From Acephala macrosclerotiorum (taxonomy: Eukaryota > Ascomycota > Leotiomycetes > Helotiales > Mollisiaceae): DNA of 64,000 bases. The stretch covers positions 186,001 through 250,000 of the forward strand of contig MU119232.1 in assembly GCA_014904845.1 (NCBI GenBank), in the 5' to 3' direction. The position numbers were made by a program, and so were the translations under genes. The notes under the pieces are model-generated. The model was not told the DNA's origin. It did not search any database and saw only the letters and a list, made by a program, of their open reading frames with translations. Positions 21,286-33,306 of the stretch are shown here, piece after piece (position 1 is the stretch's first letter; the number at the start of each line of letters is the position of its first letter).

Positions 21286-23130
21286 CTACATATCCTCGGT
21301 ATGAATGACATATTGTCCCATCTTTCGCGGAGCGATACGCCTCTCGAACATAATGTCGATTTCATCGAAGGACCTGCCTTTCAGCTCCGGCAGATACAAG
21401 AAGGCACCAACGAAAGAAATTGCAGACAGACCGCTGAATACAAACCCGACCTTTCCACGCATGTTAGCTTTATCTGGGTTCACCATATATGGAATCGCAA
21501 AGTTCATGGCGATTCCGCAGACAGCCTGGGTTGCTGTGGCCAACGCCGTTGTTCTGCCACGAAGTGCTGGCGTTGATGCTTCACCAAGCAACACAAATGC
21601 CATGGCTCCAATACTGCTGAAATATACGAACGCATAAATGACGGTGGACGCAGCCTGAACCCATTTTGCACCACCACTCGGGACTACATCCATTATTCCA
21701 ATGAGGAAAAGGAGGAAGGTCAGGATACCCAAGCCATTGAGGAATACCTTGCGGCGGCCATAGCCGTTCACAACGAACCAGGAGAGGAAGTTGCCCAAGA
21801 CGCCGCACGCAGTGACTCCAACGCCCAGATCGAAGCTGTCCGACGTATCCAGTCCGGCGAGTTGGAAAAAGTAGCTGGAATAGCCAAGGACGAAGATGAT
21901 ACCCGCCATATGTTGGGTTGCGAATACACCTGTCGAGATGCCAGTTCGGATTAGATTAGTGCCTCCGAAGCAGTCGAGGTAGCTACGTTCTTTGACCTCA
22001 TCATTTGCCAAGTGGCTTGCCTTCATAGCATTCAATTTGTTGGAGACGTCCTTGTTTTTCCCGTACAGCTTCGTCAAAGCAACTGAAGCTTCATCATATC
22101 TACCTTTTCGAACCAGGAACCATGGCGATTCTGGCGCGAAAGGGAGACCGCAGAGAAGGAACGCAACAAAGAAGAGCTGCAGCACGAAAGGTGCGCGGTA
22201 AGCCCAGTGGTCCGTTCTTTCGCCAAAGCCTTTCACGGCAGCATTGGAGAGAAGTTGGCCAATCGCGATCCCGAGATTGATGCCAGCAGTGGAGAGACCT
22301 CTCAAGACTACAGGAGCAATCTGACGCAAGTGTCAGCACGGCTCTCGAACAAATTCGCTCTAAGACTTACTTCAGAGCAGGTCAGAGGTCCAATGGTGAG
22401 ATAGAATCCCAATCCGAGTCCCAAAACGAACTTGCTCATCAGAAAGGCGACCCGAGTATGGGAGAAGATCTCGCCAAAAATGCCACCACTGCATACGATG
22501 ACTCCGATAAGCAGAGATGGCCTTCGACCGATCCTGTCGGCAACCCAACTGCACAGAAAGCCTCCAAAGAACTGGCCGACCGCACTGATAATGTTGAAAG
22601 CTGTCTGCCAATCTGCTGGAAGTACTGGTTCCCCTTGATAGATATATCTGCGAGATCCATCAGTCATCGACTACCAGGAAGAACGAGTGCTGGCAAACAT
22701 ACCCGAAATCACGGCGGAAGGAAGCAACCGAAATCATGGCTCCGTTGACTTGGGCGTCAAACCCCCTGGACGAGTTCAGTAATGCTTCCTTGAAATATTG
22801 GATGTGTGGACCTTACCAGCCGACTGCAGACATGGCATAGAAGAATGCCCACCAGATTAACATTGGATGATTTTTGCATATTTGACTGAATGTCAGGTTA
22901 TGCTCCTCTTCGGTATCAGCCACGATGGCCGCATGTTCGGGAGACTTATTGATCTCTGGTTCTGGGAGGTGCTCATCGTGGGATGTCACGTCCGTGATAT
23001 CGTGCATCGATTTCTCCATGTCGACACGGTCGTTCGTGAATCGGTGAGGTAGATTTTGATCGAAGAAGAGAGGTGAAAAGTATGCACTGTCAGGGCTCGC
23101 GATTCGACCAAATCCCTGGGAAATCGTCAT
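21286..23130 (-). CDS. MFS sugar transporter (hexose/alpha-glucoside permease type)
   Basis: Four exons (22817-23130, 22703-22765, 22371-22647, 21286-22320) close to 562 residues. After a 75-residue acidic N-tail, the twelve-helix sugar-porter fold follows. GFDAQVNGAMISV marks helix 1, DRIGRRPSLLIG the loop 2-3 signature, PESPWFLVRKGR the PESPR-type motif after helix 6, NGYGRRKVFLNG the loop 8-9 signature, and LPELKGRSFDEID the PETKG-type motif after helix 12. The AFVYFSSIGAMAFVLLGEA stretch matches helix 10. The form with PADWQTAFNIISAVGQFFGG is seen in alpha-glucoside and disaccharide permeases of filamentous fungi. It should be a plasma-membrane proton symporter. Context with an intracellular GH5 enzyme suggests an oligosaccharide substrate. 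Confidence 0.94.
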
Positions 23131-24190
23131 GGTTTTATAACTTCACAAAACATTCAATACCAAGCATCACCAATCCTAGAAGTCTACACATCAGGGGACT
23201 TGCGGGGAAGACCCGAAGATCAACCATCTCCGCGTTTTGGGGAATGCATTTCCAGCAGCCCCACTCTCTATCCCGCATGAAGCTCTCGAGCGATACTCCC
23301 CGATGCCAAGATACTCCACTCAAGCCACGAGGCGACCGCGGCAGTTCGGTCTTGGGTTCTTGGGTTCATGACCCCAGATTATTCGATATCCCGAGCGATT
23401 ATTCGCAGTGAGTGTCTCCCAGGAAGGTCTGTTGTGGAATATCCTTTTATTGCAGGTCGGTCGTTTATTTCTGTGGCCATTTCTTTTCAGCGATCAGAGT
23501 GCTCAACCAATTAGCCTTTAGTCTAGATTATAACTTAGCTTGGACATGTTGTATGGATCTGTTGTTTGCTATTCCAGGAACACTTCTGCAACCGGATATT
23601 TCTTCATCTGCATACTGCGACACCTCATCCACCCGGGAGTCTGGTCAGGGCCTGCTCTAGCTGAAATTCTCAATTTACCCGAAAGCTAAACCCCGCAATC
23701 CACCGGATAAATGAGATTTCTTCATGGATGCTCTTCGTGATGCCTTAAAGGTTCTATCTGCTCGCGGAATATCGGCCGGGATGTCAACGACGAGAAGACT
23801 CGCTGCCCGAGATGAATTATTGCCTTCTTGTCGCCTTCGTTCGGTTAGGGAAAGTTGCTGATAGCATGGTTTCATCGTGTTAAACATAGCCACAGGCGAT
23901 GTGTATTGGAGCTCAGCATTCGGCTTTTGTCATTGTCTTGTTCTCAAATCGCAGGATTGACCTGATGCTCTTTTTAGCTCGCCCAGCACCACGTCACTCC
24001 ATTCGCAAAAGACATGATGCAGAACTTGGATTAGGTTATCTAACAAATCTCTATTAACCCACATATTCTCTATTTTTATAGTAATACAAAATAGCATTCT
24101 ATTCATCTTCCCACACAAAATCCGTCTTGCCCCTTATCCACTCGTATCCAACTTCCATCGGTCGAGGCAAGCAAAGAACGATCATCTAAG
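23131..24190. other. Intergenic with permease promoter
   Basis: The first 200-300 bases are the permease promoter with the motif at 23291. The remainder shows no supported gene. The stretch at about 24050-24110 is AT-rich and probably belongs to the 3' flank of the next minus-strand gene. Confidence 0.45.
23291..23309. promoter_or_regulatory. Shared 19-bp motif, copy in the permease upstream region
   Basis: The plus strand reads CGATACTCCCCGATGCCAA, about 160 bp upstream of the permease ATG. It differs at one position from the copy at 18925-18943. A partial second copy (GATACTCC) follows immediately at about 23311. Confidence 0.55.
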
Positions 24191-24964
24191 CTAGTCGATC
24201 AATCTGTCAATGACCAAGAAAGCAGTAGCTAAAAGAATCTAAGTCAGCACGTCTCTCCTAACATTTCAACTCACAAAGGAAAAGAGCACATACGATAAAC
24301 CTCTATCTGCGCATGAAAAATCAACGGCTCCGCTCCAGGTACGGCGTGAAAATCTGTCAATCATGCATCAGCAAAACAAACTCATTACAGCCCCTCCCGG
24401 AAAGTACTCACAAGTATCCTTCACCGCCGTCCCATTCCCAAAGTCCGGCAACAAAATCAGCTTGCTCGTCCCATCCACACAAACTGATCTCGCCATCCAC
24501 TTCCGATTCGAAACCGGCAAAGAACTGACAGAAGCATTATACGCACAACTCGGAATATCAACCGCCAAATTCCCAGATCCACTTCTCAACAGAGTACAAT
24601 TCCCAACAAGTTCGGTGTGTCCTGCCTTAGCTCCTAGAAGATGACCATCTGGTGCGAGGATAAAGACCCCGAGGTTTTTGGCTAGGTTCGAGATGTGCCA
24701 GGTCGATGCGAGAGCTGGGCTGTTTACCAGGGAGATAGAGTCGTTTTTGTGGTCTGAGATGGCGCGGAGGGCGAATTTGTAGTCTAGTGAGGTGAAGGTG
24801 GTGTTGGTTAGGGGGCAGCGGGGGATTGTTGCGTTGGGAGAAATGGTCGTGTTTGGTGATGTGGAGTTGGGGAATGCGAATGGGGCTCTGGGAAGTGATT
24901 TGGCTGCGAGAGCTGGTACGGATATTGTGAGGATGCCAGCAAGAACTCTGGAGAGGAGCTTCAT
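24191..24964 (-). CDS. Small secreted glycoprotein of unknown function
   Basis: Three exons (24412-24964, 24294-24353, 24191-24228) close to 216 residues. The ATG at 24964 opens a clear signal peptide (KLLSRVLAGILTISVPALA followed by AK). The mature chain has many N-glycosylation sequons (NST, NTT, NAT, NDS, NCT, NAS, NGT), three or more cysteines and a segment TFTSLDYKFALRAISDH. It ends with the short exon encoding PTAFLVIDRLID. No catalytic motif is visible and I do not recognise a named family, though proteins of this layout are common in the secretomes of plant-associated fungi. The last two exons are small; their splice sites keep the frame but have no independent support. Confidence 0.72.
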
Positions 24965-25967
24965 GATTGAAGAGTTTATGGGCGAGGATGTGAAGATGAA
25001 ATGTGGTGAGGTGACTATGGTGATGAGAAAATAAGGTTGAGGTTTGGAGGATGAGACATAACTTGACCTGATATACAACTGTTGAGAACCTTTCGAGCCA
25101 AAGATATGGAGACATTGTGTTTTGCGAGCGTGAAATCTCAGTGTTGCTGGTGCCATGGTGGCACTTGAGAAACCGAGTGAGTGAGCTGAAACTAGAGGAG
25201 GCTACGCATGTCGCCGAGGGAAGGAACAAACAGAAATGATTCGCGATGATTTGCTTCACCGCAACATATCCAGGAGTTTCTGAAGGACATTGTCACGTAC
25301 AGTTTGTCATGCCCCCAAAGGAGTGTCTTCTGGGTTTTGTCGTGATAGCTGGCCGGAATTGCAGGGTGTACCGTGTGGCGCGGTCTTAGGGTCTTCTGCG
25401 TGCCGTGGGAACATCGTGGCAGAATATGGAAGTCACGAAATTCATCCAGGAACTTTATATCTAGCCCTATCTTGCTGGTCAGCAATTATTCCAACCTGGA
25501 GCGGCTCCCCCGTCAATTAAGACAAAACCTACTCATTGACCAAAGCTCCAGGCTCACTCTCTCAGGGCAATATTACGCTGTGCCAAAGACTAAGTCAGAA
25601 CATTCTTCGTGCTAAGATGTTGTGAGCAGAGACAGACTTTGTGAATTGTTCCAGGGTGGTAGGCATCGTCGACGTCTCTTAGCACTTGAAGTCCAGTGCA
25701 GCTCGCACCCCACCGCCTACAGACTGCAAGGCAAGACCGAGGCACTGAAAGAAACATTATATACAATCTGGAAGGTGTTCTACCAACTTTGGTCATCATA
25801 AGTAAGCATTATCTATTCATCATACTCTAAGCTGAATATCAAAGTCTCTAAGCCCAGCACAGCTGGCTGAGACAAAATTCCACCCTCTCATACCAGATCA
25901 TAACCCAGCCAACCAAAACCAATAACTTCAAGAAATCCCCTCCAATATCAAACCTTATCGGGTAAAC
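24965..25967. other. Intergenic
   Basis: This holds the promoter of the secreted glycoprotein gene and the 3' flank of the MFS gene. Short overlapping frames only. Confidence 0.45.
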
Positions 25968-27817
25968 CTAAACATCCATATAACTGTCCCCAGTATCCCA
26001 CCTCTTCAACCCACCCATCCCATTCCCCTTCCTCTCCACCCCCTCATTCTCCTCCACCCTCCCCAGTACCCTCTCATCAACAGCCCTAATCTCTTGTCCC
26101 TTACTCCAAAGCATAGCTCCCACCGAACTAGACAACACCACACTCAACACCGTCAACGCAATAGCCGTCTCTTTAAACCCCATCACCATCGTCATGCCCT
26201 CTTGCATCGCGCCCATAACCCACATTGGCATACCCATCGTCCAGATCCCCATGAGGATATCGTTCCAGAAATTCGTCGCTCCTGATAATAAGGATACTTT
26301 TGCTGGGGAAGAACAGTTTGAGGACGAGAGGTGGGTTGCTGCCGCGTAGCTCAGAATGACGGAGCCGGAGACTAAGATACCGAAAAGTGCCGATACGGTC
26401 CTAAGACTGATGTCAGCAGCGGTGAGAAGGGCGAAGACCGATCCGTTGCCGTCATCGACGATGGTGGGCATGAGTGCCGCTTCGGTGTAAAGGCCTATGG
26501 CCAATAATCCAGCGACTGAGAGAATAAGAGCCGGGATCGCGACCCCGAGACTGATGTTGCTGGAAGAAGAGGAGAGGTGGTGGGGTGGTTTAGAGCGGAT
26601 GTAGATCACGAAGCTTGCGATGCTGTATGTTAACATCGAGAAGACTAGAGGTAAGATGAACAGGAATCCAAGACGGGATGGGAAGAGGAAAGTTGGCATC
26701 GAGGTGAAGATCAGACTCAGACTTTGCGCGATTCCGAAAGTCGTCGCCAAAAGAGGGGCGGAGAGGAGCGTTGCAAGGAGGGTGGAGGGAGCGTAGAGTG
26801 CTTTGATGGGTTGCATGGCGCGGGTGATAGAGAATGGACGAGTGGAGTGTTGAGTTTTGAGTTTCAAGGTGTTGAGGTAGAGCTTGAATGGTGTTCCTGA
26901 TGGAGCATTTTCAGCTGGTGGTGTAGCGCCTGGTGTGCGGTCAAATGTCGTTTCTGGAGTGCCGAGGATGAGGAAGACGATTGAGAAAGCTTGGACGATG
27001 TTGATGACCATGATTTGGTTGGCGAAGCCTTGGGTTGATTGGGAGAGGTAACCTCCGAGAATGGGTGTTCCCCATGTGAAGAAGACGCTGACGATGTTGT
27101 AGGCATTTGTTCGTGCTGATCGTTCATGAACCTGCGTCGGTCAGTATTATTCATCTAATGTCGTAAGTACACGTACAAAGAAAAGATCGTTGATGGACCC
27201 CGCAACCAAAGCCTCAATTGCTCCCCATCCAATACCCTGAAAGATTCTCGAAGCCATGAACTCTGCATAGTTACTCTTAACATGCATGTTCCACAATGCA
27301 GCTAGCAACATTAATATCGAGCTAACCAAATAGATAGCCCTCTTCCCAATCATCTGGCTGAGAATCTGGCTCTTGACACCCGCCACAGCTCCCAAGATCA
27401 ACGGTACGCCAGTCAAGGCCGCGGCTCCAGTGTACGAGACGTTCAATTCCATCGCGACAACCGCATTGACAGTGACCAACATCATCTTCAAGCTTCCAGT
27501 CGTCGCAGTCACTAGCATCAGTGAGAAGAATGCCAATTCCTTTCGCCATCTTGTCCAGTTCTACTCATCATCAGCTCTTGTCCCACATTCCCCAACGATG
27601 TACGTACCAAAGGATCCGCGAACGAACTACTCGGTCTAGGTAGCAGTTCCACAGTCCCTCTCAATGGCAGCTCAGTTATATCAACCTGCGTTCCAAACTT
27701 CAACATCGACCCATTCCCAATCTTCCTATCCTCCATCGGTGCATCGAAGTCTCGCTCTCCTCGACTCGAGGCTTCCTTCTTGTGCGCCTGCTTCGGTTGC
27801 TTTGGTAGTGAATCCAT
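25968..27817 (-). CDS. MFS transporter (DHA1-like, drug/small-molecule type)
   Basis: Three exons (27608-27817, 27177-27560, 25968-27131) close to 585 residues. The ATG at 27817 precedes a 65-residue hydrophilic N-tail. DPLNWTRWRK spans the first join and is the DPxNW entry motif of fungal MFS proteins. Helices follow with GVPLILGAVAGV, SSILMLLAALWNM and FMASRIFQGIGWGAIEALV (motif C-like). A long central loop (PPAENAPSGTPF, TLKLKTQHSTRPFSITRAMQP) separates the two six-helix halves. The second half has LLATLLSAPLLATTFGIAQSL and FLFILPLVFSMLTYSIASFVIY. Members export drugs or move small metabolites. The substrate cannot be told, and no biosynthetic genes are adjacent. Confidence 0.9.
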
Positions 27818-29539
27818 CCTGTTCGTGTATGTGTTCGTCCTTTGTGCGCGAATTGGATCTCTTCTAGGTATATTGCAAATCAAATCCAAAGTCCAAGAAT
27901 GTATCTGTTCCCGACGGTATAATGTTTTGTCACTCAACCAACCAGCGGTAAATAGATATTAAAAGAACGTAATGTAGATCATAAAGCAACTCCCAGAGCA
28001 CCTCAACCAGAAAGCAAAGAATAAAGGAGAGAATAGAAGATCAAATCAATCACAGAAAGAATTGGGAATGTAGAACCGGAGAACAGAAGCCAAAAGTTGA
28101 CAGGAAGAAAGGAAATGGCACGTACAAGACTCGAAAATGCATAAAGAGACCAAGACGCACAGAACCCAAAAAGTCCCACATCAGATGTCCCCGCATGACT
28201 CCTCCCCTTCCAAAAAAAGAACTCTACCTCTTCTCCCCTGACAATTCTTTTCGGATGATAGGGCTTGGCACATTCACTTGGGTCATGCTTGCCCTTTCTC
28301 GTCAGAAATCGTCCGAAGATCTACTGCCGGCTTGTCATTTTCCTTGAGCTTCCCACATTTGCATGCGATTCAACGAATGAGGAAAGGGAGTTTTGGGGAT
28401 GTTTGGATGAAGCATTATGTGGCGGTGTCGAGTTTGGGTGGTTGACAGGGGGTGAAAGGGGTGAAACGCAGACTCGACATCTCGCGAAGGAGATGGTGTT
28501 TCGGATGGAGATCTGGAGTTCGCTTGACTCGAGGCCAAGACATGGAGCTTCTCCGATCCTGCCTAATGTTTGTAAGCGATTGGCTGTTGAAGATTCGGCT
28601 TGTACAAGCTTTTGTCGTCCAGCTGAAAAGAGTCAAGAAAGGAGGACGATGACGATGGCACGTGACCGGAGATTTTTTGACCATAAGTTCTTGCGAGATG
28701 TCGGGGATCTTTCTTGTTGGTGTGATGGAGATCATACTCGGATGAGCGGTGGGATATTGCTTATTTGTAAGATGGGAAGATCTTGATAGCACGCCATCAG
28801 GTACCGCCACGGAACAAATTGACCCTATCGGTACGCCAGCCCAACGAAACTTTAAGACGAAAGGAAGGCCATTCCATTAACAGTCTGTCACGGTGTAGAG
28901 ACGACTGGCAGAGAACTATAGTCATCGCATACACTGCTGCAGTCGTTCTTTCTATCCGAGCATGAGTCCTAAACTTTTGATGCCCGACTAGCTAGCTCAC
29001 CTAAAGCTTTCAATTTTACGAGTCAAGAATCCAAGAAACTCTGAGCAGATAGGAACAGTAAGGTTTAGTTCAGCGATCATGGTCGATTCGAAACTCTTAA
29101 GCTATGCTTGCTGATGAAGATCATAAGATCAGCCGGATCTAGTTTCGTTCCGCAACACATTTAAATTGTTTACTGGTGGCTTGCGCACTTGCGCTGGAAC
29201 GGAGAACGCAATGGCATAAACGCAAGAGAAACGGTAAGAGAAACTAAGATAGAGAAGGCATACTCCAACACAACTTCGCTCTTCTAGAATCATCTGCTTG
29301 AGACGGAGCTTGTCAAGACCGTCGTGATTTGTATTTGCTAAAACATCAACGGTGCTATGCATAAGTCTAGCTTGGAATCCATGTTCTTTCGGCATAGATG
29401 GGAGTCTCGAACCTGCCTCAAGACTCATGCTCATCTCAGATCCCCACAAATACCTGCCACCGGGAACTCTCAAGATGTACCACGCCTGATCATACACTCC
29501 CAACTCCGATCACCCATCACCCTTAGGCAAAGAATCAAG
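27818..29539. other. 1.7-kb gene-free stretch
   Basis: Promoter of the MFS gene at the left, 3' flank of the oligopeptidase gene at the right. A frame at 28265-28786 is 173 codons long but begins with TTG and has no recognisable motif, so I do not call it. Confidence 0.4.
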
Positions 29540-31710
29540 TTAAGCCTTGTTCTTCAACCCCAACTCCGCATAAAACGCCTCCGTGCTCGGCTTCCTACCC
29601 AAGAAGTCCTCCAGACTCTTCATCTCATCCTGACTCCCACCCTTCTCCAACACCGTATGCCTATATCTCCTCCCCTCCTTCGGATCCATGGGATTCTTCT
29701 TAAAGACCGAATAGAACATATCGGTGCTATAGACCTGACTGCTCAAATACCCATAATAACCCGCATCATACCCTCCAATCAAATGACCGAAAGTAGCTTG
29801 GCCATTACCCCAATCGGACTTCAGGCCATTAGCTTCAGGACCCTTGATACCACAGATCTGAGTACGGAGCTCATTGTAAAGTTCTGAGATCTTCATGTTC
29901 TCGATTTCCTCGTGAGTCTTGGGGGTATGGACCGTCATATCAAAGAGACCGAAATGGAGTTGACGGAGATTGAAAAGCGCGTCGTTGACGTGCTTGACCG
30001 AGATTTGCTTCTCGATGAGGTCATCTGGGATCTTCTCACCGGTTTCGTAGTGCTTGCTCAAAGATTTGAGTTGGGAGGGAGTCCAGCACCAGTTTTCGAG
30101 CATTTGGGAAGGTGCTTCGACGAAGTCGCGGACGACAGATGTTCCGTGGAAGCGGGAGTATTTGGTTCGGCCGGCAAGATCGTGGATGCCGTGACCGAGT
30201 TCGTGGAAGAGAGTCACGACTTCGTCGTGCTTGAGGAGGGATGGCTTGTCCTTTGTGGGCTTGGAGAAGTTGCAGACGAGTGCTGTGGCGGGGTAGCGGC
30301 GAGTGCCATTAGGGTAGGTGAAGCCAGGTTGAAGGGAGAAGTTGGCTGCGTGACCATACTTTCCTGGGCGTGGGTGAAGATCAAGATAGAGGTATCCGAC
30401 AAAGGCTCCACCTTCCCCTTCATCATCCCAGACACTAAAGATCTTGACGTCCTCATGCCATGCAATGTCTTCAGCTTTGCCGGTTGGTGAAAGCTTCGCC
30501 CTGTCCTCGGGACCAATCTCGATGAAGACAAAGCCCATGAGCTCCTCAAAGATGGACAACATTCCCTCAACAGTCGACTGGAGCGGGAAGTACTCAGCAA
30601 TCTTGTTCTCATCGATTGAGTACTCCTTTTCAACCATCATGCGGTCATAGAATCTGGTATCCCAGAAGTAATAGTTGCCATCATTCTCATGAGACAAGCC
30701 TCTGGCCTTCAGGTCATCGGTCTTGAACTCCATGAGATGAGCAACTTCCTTAGCTCCACCAGGGGTAAGCTGCTCTCTAAGATCACTAAGGAAGTCAAGA
30801 ACAGTCTTTGGCGTCTTGGCCATCTTGTCTTCGATACGGAACGAGGCATGGTCGGGGTATCCTAGAAGTCTAGCAGCCTCGTCTCTGAGAACGACAGCCT
30901 CCTTGAACAGGGGAACATTTTGGTTGCACTATTCTTGTCAGCAAAAGCACAACATGTAAGTGAATCCTCCCAACTTACCTTGTTTTCATTCTCAATAAAG
31001 GCCTTCTGCCTAGTTTCCGAATCCAGCGCAAACTTCAATGTAGGGAAAAGATCAGGATACTTGAAAGTAAACCTCAACTTCCCCTCATTATCCCCAGTTC
31101 CCTCCTCAAAGCCCGAAAGAACATCCGCCGGAACACCCTCCAACTCCTTCCTCGTAAACCAAATACCACCATTCTCCTCATTAAGATTCTTCTGAAACTC
31201 AATCGAGATGGCACTCAACCGCTTCTTAATCTCCTTAAACCGATCTCTCTTCGGCCCCTTCTCAATCCCCAACCCATTCCGAATATAGCTCTTGCGTTCC
31301 TTCTCCAACAACCGCAAACTCTCAGGATCCAACTTGATCTCCCCCTTATCAGCCTTCTGCCACGCAGCTTCAACCAAAGCATAGATATCCTCTCTCATCG
31401 AAGCCTCGATATTCAACTCATCCATAAGTTCCTCAGCCTTGGAAGAAGCATCTCGAAGTTCAGAGTCGGTGGAAACAGCTTGATAGAATCCAATAACCCT
31501 ACTCTCCAACGCAGTCTTATCCTCATCCTGCGCTATCGGCAACAACACATTCTCAAACGTCGCATCTGCAGGCTTAATGTTCTGCGCCAGCTTATCTAGC
31601 AGATTTCTCGTGCCAGTGCATAGCTTCTTCGCATCATCCAACAAGCTCTCTTTCGTAGCCGTAAAGAGGGGAGGTGCTTGAGGCGGGGTCTTGTATTGAG
31701 AAGGCGCCAT
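29540..31710 (-). CDS. PRD1: Saccharolysin / thimet-type oligopeptidase (M3A)
   Basis: Two exons (30979-31710 and 29540-30928) give 706 residues, close to the 712 of yeast Prd1. The intron has GTAAGT and TAG borders and keeps the frame. The zinc site is TLFHELGHGIHDL with HELGH at residues 486-490. The third-ligand region FVEAPSQMLENW follows, and the substrate-binding loop GGYDAGYYGYLSSQVYSTDMF near the C-terminus is diagnostic of M3A. The enzyme cleaves short peptides in the cytosol and, in yeast, also in the mitochondrial intermembrane space. The ATG at 31710 (MAPSQYKTPP) matches the position of the second methionine region in yeast. The frame stays open 69 codons further upstream with a hydrophobic segment but has no ATG. 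Confidence 0.95.
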
Positions 31711-32470
31711 CGTGGAGTTCGTTATGGGTCGTAGACCTGTGTAGGTAGGTTTGCTGAAGGGGAATGTAGGTCGTGGAAGATTGAAATGGGCGAAGAGACT
31801 GCCGAGTCTGGTGCCTGCGCGGGTGGAAGCCAGGATGAAGATGATGGAAGTGAAGAGGAAGAGGGAGAGGAGGATGGTGCGGAGTCGGAACGTTAGCGCC
31901 AGGATGTGGAGGGGCAAGGCGGTGAATCACGCCCTTGCTTGAGTCAGAGACGATGGAATGGAGGTGAATGGGTGGCTAGAGGGTGGTGATGATGCGGATG
32001 TTTTGTTGTTGTGTAGGGGAGAATGCAGTGTAGAGCTGAACTGTTCTGACCTGCAGCAACAGGGGTGGAGCCAAGCTTCCGGGAGCTTCAAGTGAACGAA
32101 CGAAAACCACCATAAATGATCAATCTTCTGCCTCGCAAATTCTCCCTTGGTACAATTCATTGCCCTCCTATTCACCAACACACAACTGCATTGCGTCTGC
32201 AGTGCATCCTCGCCCAGACGCTCACACAGACATCTGCACTCCATCACAAGACCCTCCAGGACCCTGAAGATCCAGCAACATTGCGTCGTTCCGAAATCTG
32301 TAACCCCTCAGCCTCGACTGCAGCCTCGTCTCCAACAACCAACCAACCACTTCTGCTGCATCTCACGCCCACCTCCTTGTGCCTCTACTCTGCAGCGTAA
32401 AATCTGCAAGGACAACTCAACGTTTCCCTCGCCCAATACATACGCCCGGCAAAGAATTAAGAGGGCAAGA
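31711..32470. promoter_or_regulatory. Divergent promoter region between PRD1-like and STEEP1-like genes
   Basis: The two genes are transcribed away from each other across 760 bases. The PRD1-side 210 bases are open in frame with the peptidase (see findings). The STEEP1-side is C-rich, with caaccaaccaac-type runs near 32335-32350. Confidence 0.5.
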
Positions 32471-32992
32471 ATGGCGCCTCCAAAAATACAAACCTACCAC
32501 TGCCTTTGCAGCAACCTCCTCTTAACCAGCACACACACTCTTTCCTCTCTCCCCCGGCGCTCAACTAGTACCAGCGCCGATTCCTCTTCAGACTCCGCCA
32601 TTATACTCCCACTGCCCTCAACACCACCTGCGTTATCTCCAGAGAGCGAAGAATTACCAGCAGAAGGATACACGCTACTACTGTCTCTGACACAAGATAG
32701 GAAACCGACGCTCGTGAGGAGGGAAGATGGGTTCGAGAAGAGACTACTATACAGGTGTGGGAGGTGTAGATTAGTTGTTGGGTATACACTTGATAATCCT
32801 GCAGGAGGAGAGGCGATGGATATTGATGGAGGGGCAGAGGGAGAGGAGAGGTACAAGGGAAAGGTGATTTACATTCTTCCTGGTGGGGTGATGAGTACGG
32901 ATTTTATGGTTGAACTAGGGAAAGAGAGTGGGAAGAAGATTGGGGAGGGGAATGTTGATTTGGGACATGGAGGGATTGTTGTTTTTGAATGA
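32471..32992 (+). CDS. STEEP1/CXorf56-like (UPF0428) protein
   Basis: A single frame of 173 residues starts at the ATG in AAGAATGGCG. The order of motifs matches the STEEP1 (CXorf56) family. An N-terminal YHCLCSNLLL pairs with the family's YYCLCG, followed by LSSLPRRSTS, a variable Ser/Glu stretch, RREDGFEKR and YRCGRCRLVVGY, which pairs with the family's KKCAKCGLPLFY. The four cysteines (two in CLC, two in CGRC) could bind zinc. In vertebrates STEEP1 promotes STING exit from the ER; the fungal role is unknown and cannot involve STING. The C-terminal half (KGKVIYILPGG, NVDLGHGGIVVFE) is a small beta-rich tail. The match is by motif order and spacing only, so I keep moderate confidence. Confidence 0.72.
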   Translation: MAPPKIQTYHCLCSNLLLTSTHTLSSLPRRSTSTSADSSSDSAIILPLPSTPPALSPESEELPAEGYTLLLSLTQDRKPTLVRREDGFEKRLLYRCGRCRLVVGYTLDNPAGGEAMDIDGGAEGEERYKGKVIYILPGGVMSTDFMVELGKESGKKIGEGNVDLGHGGIVVFE

Positions 32993-33306
32993 TCATTCTC
33001 CGTCTTGGACCTGCATCATCCAGCCTGGGGAATTTGCATTGGGGGAGATTTGGTTCTGGCATATCACAGCATAGCGACGGCGTACAAAACTCCTCTAGAA
33101 AAAATGAAAGCAAAATAGAGGAATGCAGTCATATTATTTCCTGCACAACAACGCCATGTTGATCCTCCCCTAAGATTCATACAATCGAACAAATTCAATA
33201 TCAACGTGTAACGCCCCATCCATCCTCCCTATCCATCAATGCCATGAATGTTCGTATGTCGTATAATGAAGTATGCTCTCTTTTCTCCCATCTCGGTCTT
33301 GCTCAT
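32993..33306. other. Short convergent intergenic region
   Basis: 3' flanks of the STEEP1-like and myosin light chain genes meet here. Nothing else is seen. Confidence 0.5.

Noticed and set aside
28265..28786. 173-codon open frame on the plus strand
   Set aside because: It begins with TTG, has no family motif and overlaps a frame of similar quality on the other strand.
31751..31942. Plus-strand frame rich in Arg and Lys opposite the oligopeptidase leader
   Set aside because: It is the complement of the hydrophobic extension and has no motif.
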